A DNA stretch of 12,960 nt from an uncultured Veillonella sp. (lineage in GTDB: Bacteria > Bacillota > Negativicutes > Veillonellales > Veillonellaceae): assembly GCA_900552715.1 (NCBI GenBank), contig USAV01000053.1:1-12960 (forward strand), written 5' to 3'. The position numbers were made by a program, and so were the translations under genes. Below, piece after piece: positions 1 to 6,700 of the stretch. The stretch's first letter is position 1. Every line of letters starts with the position of its first letter. The notes beneath the pieces are model-generated. The model was not told the DNA's origin, did no database searches, and was given only the letters and a program-made list of their open reading frames with translations.

Positions 1-66
1 ACTGAAGCAGCTGAAGCTTTGAAAGCTCAATTGGAAGAAGCTGGCGCAACTGTAGAATTGAAATAA
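1..66 (+). CDS. rplL: 50S ribosomal protein L7/L12, C-terminal end (5' truncated by window)
   Basis: Reading frame 1 is open from base 1 to a TAA at 64-66 and encodes 21 residues, beginning TEAAEALKAQLEEAGATVEL and ending in K. This is the typical last helix and strand of the L7/L12 C-terminal domain, whose usual ending is close to LKKQLEEAGAKVELK. L7/L12 forms the flexible ribosomal stalk that recruits and stimulates GTPase factors such as EF-Tu and EF-G. The start and the N-terminal dimerisation domain lie outside the window. In most bacteria rpoB follows directly in the same operon. Here an intrinsic terminator comes 13 bp after the stop and unrelated genes follow. Identification rests on a short but characteristic segment and on rpoB and rpoC lying nearby. 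Confidence 0.9.
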   Translation, partial: TEAAEALKAQLEEAGATVELK

Positions 67-79
67 TTCTAGCCATAAT

Positions 80-109
80 AAAAGGCGTACCCTCGGGTAC
101 GCCTTTTTT
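80..109. terminator. Intrinsic terminator of rplL, probably bidirectional
   Basis: An 8-bp GC-rich stem, GGCGTACC (84-91) with GGTACGCC (96-103), closes a CTCG loop. It is extended by A residues at 80-83 pairing with the T run at 104-109. On the plus strand six T follow the stem, which is a classic Rho-independent terminator for the ribosomal protein operon. On the minus strand the stem is followed by TTTTATTAT, so it can also stop the convergent glycosyltransferase gene, which ends at 168. Confidence 0.93.
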
Positions 110-167
110 GTTATAGAATTAACATTTGAAGTTATCCATTAATAGCAATTAGCTGATTTTCCTACGA

Positions 168-1784
168 TTATTGAATTTTATAAATGCTAGCCGATTTAGT
201 TTTTCCAACTTCTGTTGCTATGTTATTGGTTGGTGAATTAGCAAATTCTTTACTATATTTATTTGGTACAATGATGGTAGCACCTTTTTCAGTAGATACC
301 CTTGTATCAAACTCATCTACTGTTATTGTGGGCATCAATGTTTTGCCTGCTGTCCATAGAGGATTATCTGTAGTATGTACAAATACTTGAGTTGGTGTAT
401 CTTTTGTATAATATACAATCGATGTATAGTAGGTACCATATATATATGTGTGTTGAGCACTTGACTCAATATATGGCTTGAATTGAAGCCCCGATTGATC
501 AGATAAAATAGGTATTACAGTTATTGTGATTGCCGTATATAAAATAGTTAAAGGTGTGGCTAAATAGATAGATAATGGTACGTTGCGATTTCTATACCGT
601 TTAACTACTAGTGCAAATAGTACTAGTAATACGAATGCACTAATTAATGGTATAGGATTTAATTCTGGTGTTGCGATGCTGGCTACTAGGAATAAGATTG
701 TATATATGCCTAATGGAATCGTTACAATATATTTAAAACTACTACTCTTGTTATGGCAGCTAGTTGTGATAGCTTCAGCGCCCCAGATAAGACATGGGAT
801 TATTGCTGGTAACGTATAGGTTATATACTTTGTGGCCACTAGTGAATAGAATAATACAATTACTACAAACCAGATGGCGCCGAGAAGATAAAAATTATTT
901 TTCCATGTAATGTTTTTGAGTCGGTAAATAACGGCTGGTGTCCATGGTAATAGAGCAAGAGGGACAATGATTAGGTAATAATACCAAACATTGAATTTTG
1001 GATGCTCAGATACAAGTGCTCGCTCCATGTTGTGAAGCCCTAGGAAACCAGATATGAATTCTTGACCGTGAATCGAGTACATAGCGATGTACCATGGACT
1101 GGCAAGAACTATAAATAAGAGAATTCCCAAAGGATTAAATAATAATGTAATATCCTTAGCAAGTGAGTATTCATCCTTATCTTTTTGGGTGAACCATCGT
1201 ACAGCAATGAATAGTAATAGTATTAATCCAGGCAGAACAATACCAACGGGCCCTTTAGTTACGACCGCTAGGGCTGCTGCCCCATAGGCTTTCACCATGG
1301 AATGTTTATCGTTCTTGGTGAAAGCTAGATAAGAATAGCCGAAGATGGCTAGTGAAAAGAAGAATAGGAAGCCATCTGTTATGACTGCGTGTGAAATGTA
1401 CCAGAACTGCAAGGCACTAAATAAAAGTATGGCACTCGTAATTGCTATATGCGTGGACTCTTTAATGCGATACACAAGATGGTACATAAGCGTTACACTG
1501 CCACCGGCAATGAGTGTATTCGGTATACGCGATGTAAAGTCAGATATGCCGAATAGTTTATAGCTTATCATGAGTGCCCAATAGGTGAGGGGCGGTTTAT
1601 CATACCAGACTTGGTCATATATCATGGGTGATATCCATGAGTTATGTTTTAGCATTGTAATAGCAGATAATACATAGTTGGATTCAACCGGATCGGTTAT
1701 GGGTAGATAGGCGTTATAGAAACCGTAACTTAGTACGGTTAATAAAAATAGCGCACCTATGCGCAGCATGTGATTGTTAATCAT
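168..1784 (-). CDS. ArnT/PMT-like membrane glycosyltransferase (lipid-linked sugar donor type)
   Basis: A 538-residue polytopic membrane protein of the dolichyl-phosphate-mannose mannosyltransferase/ArnT superfamily (GT-C fold, PMT_2-like). Segment 1 (about 7-27) is followed by the acidic loop motif D31-P-V-E34 and then Y61-D-K-P-P-L-T-Y-W69, hallmarks of ArnT-like enzymes. Other family motifs are TKGPVGIVLPG (176-186), SPWYI (229-233), HNMER (251-255) and KYITYTLP (319-326). I see roughly 11-12 hydrophobic segments up to about residue 428, then a soluble C-terminal domain of about 110 residues; E. coli ArnT is about 550 residues. Such enzymes transfer a sugar from a polyprenyl-phosphate donor on the outer face of the inner membrane, to lipid A in ArnT itself. 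Donor and acceptor cannot be read from the sequence, so arnT is not assigned. The start is supported by AAGGAGT placed 5 nt before the ATG. It stands alone, convergent with rplL and divergent from aspA. Confidence 0.85.
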   Translation of the reverse strand: MINNHMLRIGALFLLTVLSYGFYNAYLPITDPVESNYVLSAITMLKHNSWISPMIYDQVWYDKPPLTYWALMISYKLFGISDFTSRIPNTLIAGGSVTLMYHLVYRIKESTHIAITSAILLFSALQFWYISHAVITDGFLFFFSLAIFGYSYLAFTKNDKHSMVKAYGAAALAVVTKGPVGIVLPGLILLLFIAVRWFTQKDKDEYSLAKDITLLFNPLGILLFIVLASPWYIAMYSIHGQEFISGFLGLHNMERALVSEHPKFNVWYYYLIIVPLALLPWTPAVIYRLKNITWKNNFYLLGAIWFVVIVLFYSLVATKYITYTLPAIIPCLIWGAEAITTSCHNKSSSFKYIVTIPLGIYTILFLVASIATPELNPIPLISAFVLLVLFALVVKRYRNRNVPLSIYLATPLTILYTAITITVIPILSDQSGLQFKPYIESSAQHTYIYGTYYTSIVYYTKDTPTQVFVHTTDNPLWTAGKTLMPTITVDEFDTRVSTEKGATIIVPNKYSKEFANSPTNNIATEVGKTKSASIYKIQ

Positions 1785-1818
1785 AGTTACTCCTTACTTA
1801 CATAGTCTATATTATTGT

Positions 1819-1846
1819 ACTATAGGGCGTGTAATAATTAAACCAA
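1819..1846 (-). promoter_or_regulatory. Possible weak promoter of the glycosyltransferase gene
   Basis: Read on the minus strand, TTGGTT (1846-1841) and TATAGT (1824-1819) are separated by 16 bp. The -10 is a fair match, the -35 matches only its first three bases. Transcription would start about 28 nt before the ATG. The region is AT-rich, so chance matches are likely. TACAAT at 1819-1814 is an alternative -10 without a good -35. Confidence 0.25.
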
Positions 1847-1889
1847 TGAAAGATAAAGCTTTTAGCAATATGGAAATAGTTACAAAAAA

Positions 1890-1906
1890 ATTATTTATGA
1901 AATAAT
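1890..1906. repeat. AT-rich perfect inverted repeat between the divergent genes
   Basis: ATTATTT (1890-1896) and AAATAAT (1900-1906) are perfect 7-bp arms around ATG. It lies between the divergent glycosyltransferase and aspA promoters. It may be an operator or simply AT-rich sequence; nothing ties it to a known regulator. Confidence 0.35.
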
Positions 1907-1926
1907 ATATTGTATAGAATATTGTT

Positions 1927-1968
1927 TGTACAGAATACATGAAATGACTTTTATGTATACAAAATACA
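1927..1968 (+). promoter_or_regulatory. Candidate operator repeats upstream of aspA
   Basis: Two related inverted repeats with 5-bp spacers occur in tandem. One is TGTA-CAGAA-TACA (1927-1939). The other is TGTAT-ACAAA-ATACA (1954-1968), extendable by one base pair on each side. A third, degenerate copy starting TGTATAGAATA lies at 1911-1921. The proximal repeat falls just upstream of the aspA -10 hexamer, where a bound protein would block polymerase. The distal one is centred about 50 bp before the predicted transcription start. I do not recognise the regulator, and the motif does not fit CRP/FNR, CcpA or CodY consensus sites as I know them. Confidence 0.4.
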
Positions 1969-1977
1969 TGCTATAAT
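1969..1977 (+). promoter_or_regulatory. aspA promoter, extended -10 type
   Basis: The sequence TGCTATAAT (1969-1977) is a perfect extended -10 element with a consensus TATAAT at 1972-1977. At the right distance upstream there is no recognisable TTGACA (TTTTAT at 1949-1954), which is compatible with an extended -10 promoter or one needing an activator. Transcription would start near 1984, giving a leader of about 63 nt. Confidence 0.65.
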
Positions 1978-2008
1978 GAGCGCGTAAGATAAAACCGTTT
2001 CATTGAAA

Positions 2009-2031
2009 TACTATTTTGTATAAAAATAGTA
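2009..2031 (+). promoter_or_regulatory. Leader hairpin next to the aspA ribosome binding site
   Basis: TACTATTTT (2009-2017) pairs perfectly with AAAATAGTA (2023-2031) around a GTATA loop. The stem ends 3 nt before the AGAGGA Shine-Dalgarno sequence (2035-2040), which is 6 nt from the ATG. It may affect mRNA stability or translation. It has no T run and is not a terminator. The stem is all A/T apart from one G-C pair, so it is only moderately stable. Confidence 0.45.
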
Positions 2032-2046
2032 GAAAGAGGATTTATT

Positions 2047-3462
2047 ATGAGAAAAGAACATGATTTCTTAGGTGAATTAGAAGTAGCTGATGAATTATAT
2101 TACGGTGTACAAACAATTCGTGCATTAGAAAACTTCCATATTACAGGAAAACACTTGGACCAAGATTTTATCAAAGCATTGGCAATGGTTAAAAAAGCAT
2201 CTGCTTTAGCGAATATGAAAACTGGTCGCTTAAATGTATCTATTGGTAAAGCTATTGTACAAGCTGCAGACGAAGTAATTGAAGGTCAATTTGCTGACCA
2301 ATTCCCTGTTGATCCAATTCAAGGTGGTGCAGGTACTTCTGTAAACATGAATATGAACGAAGTATTGGCTAACCGTGCTTGTGAAATTTTGGGTCATCCA
2401 AAAGGAAGCTATGATATTGTAAGCCCTAACAACCATTGTAATATGGCACAATCTACAAATGATGCTTTCCCAACAGCAATCAAGGTATGTGCGATTTTGA
2501 AATCTAAACCTTTACTTGAAGCATTGCAACGCCTTGTTGATGAACTTGAGAAAAAGGCTGATGAATATAGCGAAATCTTGAAGATGGGTCGTACTCATTT
2601 ACAAGATGCGGTGCCAATTACATTAGGTCAAGAAATGGGTGCTTATGCATCTGGTGTTCGCCGAGGTATTAAACGTATTAAATCTGCCGTTGAAGGTGCA
2701 CATGTAATTAACATGGGTGCTACTGCAGTTGGTACAGGCCTTAATGCGGAACCTAATTATATTCATGATGTAGCATATGAACTTAGTGAAGTAGTAGGCG
2801 AACCATTCTACACTGCGGAAAACTTAATTGATGCTACCAACAATACAGATATCTTTGCAGATATCTCCAGCGGTTTGAAAGTTACGGCTCTTGTATTGAT
2901 TAAAATGGCTAACGACTTCCGTTTGATGGCATCTGGTCCTCGTTGTGGTATTGGGGAATTAAAATTGCCTGCTCGCCAACCTGGTTCTTCCATCATGCCA
3001 GGCAAGGTTAACCCTGTTATCGCCGAAGTATTGAATCAAGTATGTTACCAAGTTATCGGTAATGACTTAACCATCACATTGGCTGTAGAAAATGGTCAAT
3101 TCGAATTGAACGTAATGGAACCTGTATTGGCTTACAATTTGTTCAATAATCTTTGCTATCTCAAAAACGGTGTAAATACATTCGTTGATAAATTACTCGT
3201 GGATCTTGAAGTAGATCGTGAACAATGCGAATACTGGTTGAATCGTTCCGTTGGTATCGTAACAGCATTGTTGCCACATCTTGGCTATGAAACAGCATCT
3301 TCTCTTGCGAAAGAAGCGTATACTACTGGTCGTGCTATCCGTGATATCATCTTGGAAAAAGGTTTATTGACTGAAGATGAAATCAATCATATCCTTTCTC
3401 CTAAAGAAATGACTCGCCCTGGTATTGCTGGTGCTAATCTTTTAAAACAAAAAGGCAACTAA
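2047..3462 (+). CDS. aspA: Aspartate ammonia-lyase (aspartase)
   Basis: A 471-residue cytoplasmic enzyme of the fumarase/aspartase superfamily, which works as a homotetramer. Aspartase catalyses L-aspartate to fumarate plus ammonia. The superfamily signature GSSIMPGKVNP is at 313-323 and carries the flexible loop with the catalytic serine (S314/S315 region). GRTHLQDAVPITLGQE begins at 181 and TNDAFPTAIK lies upstream. The N-terminus (RKEHDFLGE, then YYGVQTIRALENFHITG) follows aspartase, not class II fumarase, which would read YWGAQTQRS. Length matches the family (about 470-480). The ATG has AGAGGA 6 nt upstream. The gene is monocistronic, with its own extended -10 promoter and terminator. In a Veillonella-type fermenter it would feed aspartate carbon into fumarate and the succinate/propionate branch; that role is inferred. 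Its location between rplL and rpoB is unusual. Confidence 0.95.
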   Translation: MRKEHDFLGELEVADELYYGVQTIRALENFHITGKHLDQDFIKALAMVKKASALANMKTGRLNVSIGKAIVQAADEVIEGQFADQFPVDPIQGGAGTSVNMNMNEVLANRACEILGHPKGSYDIVSPNNHCNMAQSTNDAFPTAIKVCAILKSKPLLEALQRLVDELEKKADEYSEILKMGRTHLQDAVPITLGQEMGAYASGVRRGIKRIKSAVEGAHVINMGATAVGTGLNAEPNYIHDVAYELSEVVGEPFYTAENLIDATNNTDIFADISSGLKVTALVLIKMANDFRLMASGPRCGIGELKLPARQPGSSIMPGKVNPVIAEVLNQVCYQVIGNDLTITLAVENGQFELNVMEPVLAYNLFNNLCYLKNGVNTFVDKLLVDLEVDREQCEYWLNRSVGIVTALLPHLGYETASSLAKEAYTTGRAIRDIILEKGLLTEDEINHILSPKEMTRPGIAGANLLKQKGN

Positions 3463-3503
3463 CATAGTCAGTTGTTTTAATACATGAATAAAGCATGAAA
3501 ATG

Positions 3504-3539
3504 AAAGACTGTCAACCCTTTTGGTTGACAGTCTTTTTT
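3504..3539 (+). terminator. Intrinsic terminator of aspA
   Basis: A perfect 14-bp stem, AAAGACTGTCAACC (3504-3517) with GGTTGACAGTCTTT (3523-3536), closes a CTTTT loop and runs into a six-base T run (3534-3539). It lies about 40 bp after the aspA stop. Its 3' arm contains the -35 hexamer of the following rpoB promoter. Confidence 0.95.
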
Positions 3540-3553
3540 AATACTGATAGAAT
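3525..3553 (+). promoter_or_regulatory. rpoBC promoter overlapping the aspA terminator
   Basis: A consensus -35 TTGACA (3525-3530) is followed after exactly 17 bp by TAGAAT (3548-3553), five of six matches to the housekeeping sigma-70/SigA -10. The -35 lies within the 3' arm of the aspA terminator hairpin and the T run forms part of the spacer. Transcription should begin near 3560, giving rpoB an untranslated leader of about 234 nt. This promoter is needed because rpoB is cut off from rplL by terminators. Confidence 0.85.
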
Positions 3554-3559
3554 TATATA

Positions 3560-3793
3560 TTGCAAAAGTAGCGTTTCCTGCTTTTGGATATAAAAACTAT
3601 AACTTGAATAGTGATGAGGTTTTCTTCCAAGGTTGTGCTTGGTTAATGGAAAGCAAGGTTATTTTTAAAAATGAAATGGGCCTTGCTTTATTTGACGTTA
3701 TCCGAGCAGGAAAACTGAGACCTGTAAGATGTCTTTTCCGTGCCGTTATAGAAAATGGTAGACCAGTGTGTTTTGATAGGGGTGAAAGCAAAT
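3560..3793 (+). promoter_or_regulatory. Long structured 5' leader of rpoB
   Basis: No convincing gene occupies this stretch. It has several pairing segments. A 5' hairpin is CAAAAG (3563-3568) with CTTTTG (3581-3586). A long-range stem pairs TTTCCTGCT (3574-3582) with AGCAGGAAA (3705-3713), plus GGAT (3586-3589) with ATCC (3700-3703). The enclosed part contains CCAAG/CTTGG (3627-3631, 3638-3642) and AAAGCAAGG/CCTTGCTTT (3650-3658, 3681-3689). A competing hairpin pairs GGAAAA (3709-3714) with TTTTCC (3734-3739). The segment 3705-3714 can thus take part in two exclusive structures, as in switching leaders. No T-run terminator is present. The rpoB Shine-Dalgarno sequence is at 3779-3785. Structures were found by eye, without energy calculation. 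Confidence 0.45.
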
Positions 3794-6700
3794 ATGTTCA
3801 AACCTGAACAGGTAGGCAAACGAACTCGTTATACGTACGCAAAAATTAACGAAGTTATCAAGATGCCGCATTTATTGGACATTCAGCGTAAATCGTATGA
3901 GTGGTTCTTGGAGAGTGGTTTACAAAATATTTTCAACGATATTTCTCCGATTAAAGACAATTCAGGTAATCTAGTACTTTCTTTCGAAGGTTTCAGCTTA
4001 GGTGAACCTAAGTATGATATTAATGAATGTAAAAACCGTGATGCTACTTACGCAGCACCACTTCGTGTAAATATTCGCTTAGTAAATAATGATCCAGAAA
4101 ATATGGACATTAAAGAACAAGAAGTATTCATGGGCGATTTCCCATTGATGACTGACACAGGTACTTTCATCATCAATGGTGCAGAACGTGTAATCGTATC
4201 CCAATTGGTACGTTCTCCAGGCGTTTACTACAATAAAGAAATCGATACAATGGGTAACCGTTTGTACGATTCCACAGTTATTCCTAACCGTGGCGCATGG
4301 ATCGAGCTTGAAACTGATGCAAGCGAAGTTGTTGCTGTTCGTATTGACCGTAACCGTAAATTACCAGCTACTGTATTGGTACGTGCATTAGGTTGGGATA
4401 CTAATGAAAGTATCCTTGATCTCTTCTGGAATGGTAAAACTGATGAAGATGGTTTGCCAGTATATGATGAACGCATCGTTCGTACATTAGAAAAAGATAC
4501 AACTCAATCTGCTGATGAAGCATTGGTTGAAATCTATAAAAAATTACGTCCAGGCGAGCCTCCAACCGTAGAGTCTGCTCGTAACTTGTTTGATAACTTG
4601 TTCTTCGATGCACGCCGTTATGATTTAGCGCGCGTTGGTCGTTACAAATTAAACAAAAAACTCGGCTGGCGTCAACGTATGTTGGGTCAAACATTGGCTC
4701 AACCAATCGTAGATCCAGAAACTGGCGAAATCATTCTTGATGCAGGTGTACAAGTTGGGGAAGAACAACTTGATATCGTTGCTAATAGCCATGTATTCGA
4801 TGGTGAAGGTTTCGCTGAGTTCTACATCGTAAATAACGATGGTGTAGAATCTAAAGTTATCTGTAACAACTGCAACTTGCCATACGATCACCGTACAGTA
4901 ACACGTGAAGACATGATCGCTAACATCTCTTACTTGCTCAACCTTATGGATGGCGCAGGTCATACAGATGATATCGACCACTTGGGTAACCGTCGTCTTC
5001 GTTGTGTAGGTGAATTGTTGCAAAACCAATTCCGTATTGGTTTAACTCGTATGGAACGTGTTGTTCGTGAACGTATGACAATTCAAGAAATCGAATCTAT
5101 CACGCCTCAAGCGTTGATTAACATTCGCCCTGTAGTGGCAGCAATCAAAGAATTCTTTGGTTCTTCTCAATTGTCTCAGTTCATGGACCAAACAAACCCA
5201 TTAGCAGAATTGACTCATAAACGTCGTCTATCTGCCCTTGGCCCTGGCGGTTTATCTCGTGAGCGTGCAGGCTTCGAAGTTCGTGACGTGCATCACTCTC
5301 ACTATGGCCGTATGTGTCCAATCGAAACTCCAGAAGGTCCAAACATCGGTTTGATCAACTCCTTGTCTAACTATGCGAAAGTAAATGAATTCGGTTTCAT
5401 TGAGGCTCCATACCGTAAAGTAGAAAAAATCTATGGTACAGGCGCTGATGCAGACAAAGTTGTAAAAGTTCGTGTCACTGATTCCGTTGTATATATGACA
5501 GCTGATGAAGAAGAAGGCATGACAATTGCCCAAGCGAACTCCCCAATCGATGGTGAAGGTTACTTTACTAATGAACACGTAGCTTGTCGTCGTGGTCATG
5601 ACGTATTGGAAGTTACACCTGATAAGGTAGACTACATGGACGTTAGTCCAAAAGAAGTTGTATCCATCGGTACAGCTATGATTCCATTCCTTGAAAATGA
5701 CGATGCTAACCGTGCCTTGATGGGGGCGAACATGCAACGTCAAGCGGTACCACTCTTGCGCGCTCAAGCTCCACTTGTTGGTACAGGTATGGAATATACA
5801 GCAGCTACTGACTCCGGCGTTTGTGTACTTGCTCGCGAAGCTGGTAAAGTTGTACGTTGCTGGGGTAATGAAATCCACGTTCTTCGCGATAGCGATGGTC
5901 GTGTTGATACATATCGTTTGAATAAATTCCTTCGTTCTAACCAATCCACATGCTTTAACCAAAAACCAATCGTTAATCGTGGCGACCATGTTGTAAAAGG
6001 CCAAGTATTGGCTGATGGCCCTGCTACTGATGGCGGTGAATTAGCGTTAGGTTATAACGTTCTTGTAGCGTTCATGCCTTGGGAAGGTTATAACTACGAA
6101 GATGCGATCTTGCTTAGTGAAGAACTTTGCAAAGAAGATATCTATACATCCATTCATATTGAAGAGTACGAATGCGATGCGCGTGACACTAAATTAGGTG
6201 CCGAAGAAATCACTCGTGAATTACCTAATACTGGTGATGACACACTTAAAAACCTTGATGAAGATGGTATCATCTGTATTGGTGCAGAAGTACATCCTGG
6301 CGACATTCTCGTAGGTAAAGCTACACCAAAAGGTGAAACTGAATTAACTCCTGAAGAACGCTTATTACGCGCTATCTTCGGTGATAAAGAACGCGAAGTT
6401 CGCGACACATCCTTGCGCGTACCTCATGGCGAATCTGGTAAAGTTGTAGACGTTAAAGTCTTCACTCGTGAAAACGGTGACGAATTACAACCAGGTGTAA
6501 ATAAACTTGTTCGCGTATACATCGCTCAAAAACGTAAGATTCACGAAGGCGATAAAATGGCGGGCCGTCATGGTAATAAAGGTGTCGTTTCTCGCGTTAT
6601 GAGAAAAGAAGATATGCCATTCCTTCCAGATGGTACTCCAGTACAAATCGTATTGAACCCATTGGGCGTACCTTCTCGTATGAACATCGGTCAGGTTCTT

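Noticed and set aside
168..1784. Horizontally acquired or mobile glycosyltransferase
   Set aside because: No flanking repeats, transposase, tRNA or clear compositional break was seen; the gene shares a terminator neatly with rplL. Its position is unusual, but transfer cannot be supported from this sequence alone.
3755..3793. Upstream in-frame ATG for rpoB, adding 13 residues
   Set aside because: It has no Shine-Dalgarno sequence, and the added residues do not resemble RpoB N-termini. The ATG at 3794 has GGGGTGA at ideal spacing.
3604..3807. 67-codon TTG-start reading frame between aspA and rpoB
   Set aside because: No ribosome binding site, an unrecognisable protein, overlap with the rpoB start in another frame, and a position within a structured leader. 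Better explained as untranslated RNA.
5159..5251. Rifampicin-resistance mutations in the RpoB pocket
   Set aside because: Residues equivalent to E. coli D516, H526 and S531 are unchanged. The other differences (such as Ala for S522) match B. subtilis RpoB as I remember it.
5252..6004. 250-codon antisense reading frame inside rpoB
   Set aside because: It mirrors the conserved rpoB frame, has an implausible Thr/Cys/Phe-rich composition and matches no family. It is a shadow of a strongly codon-biased gene.
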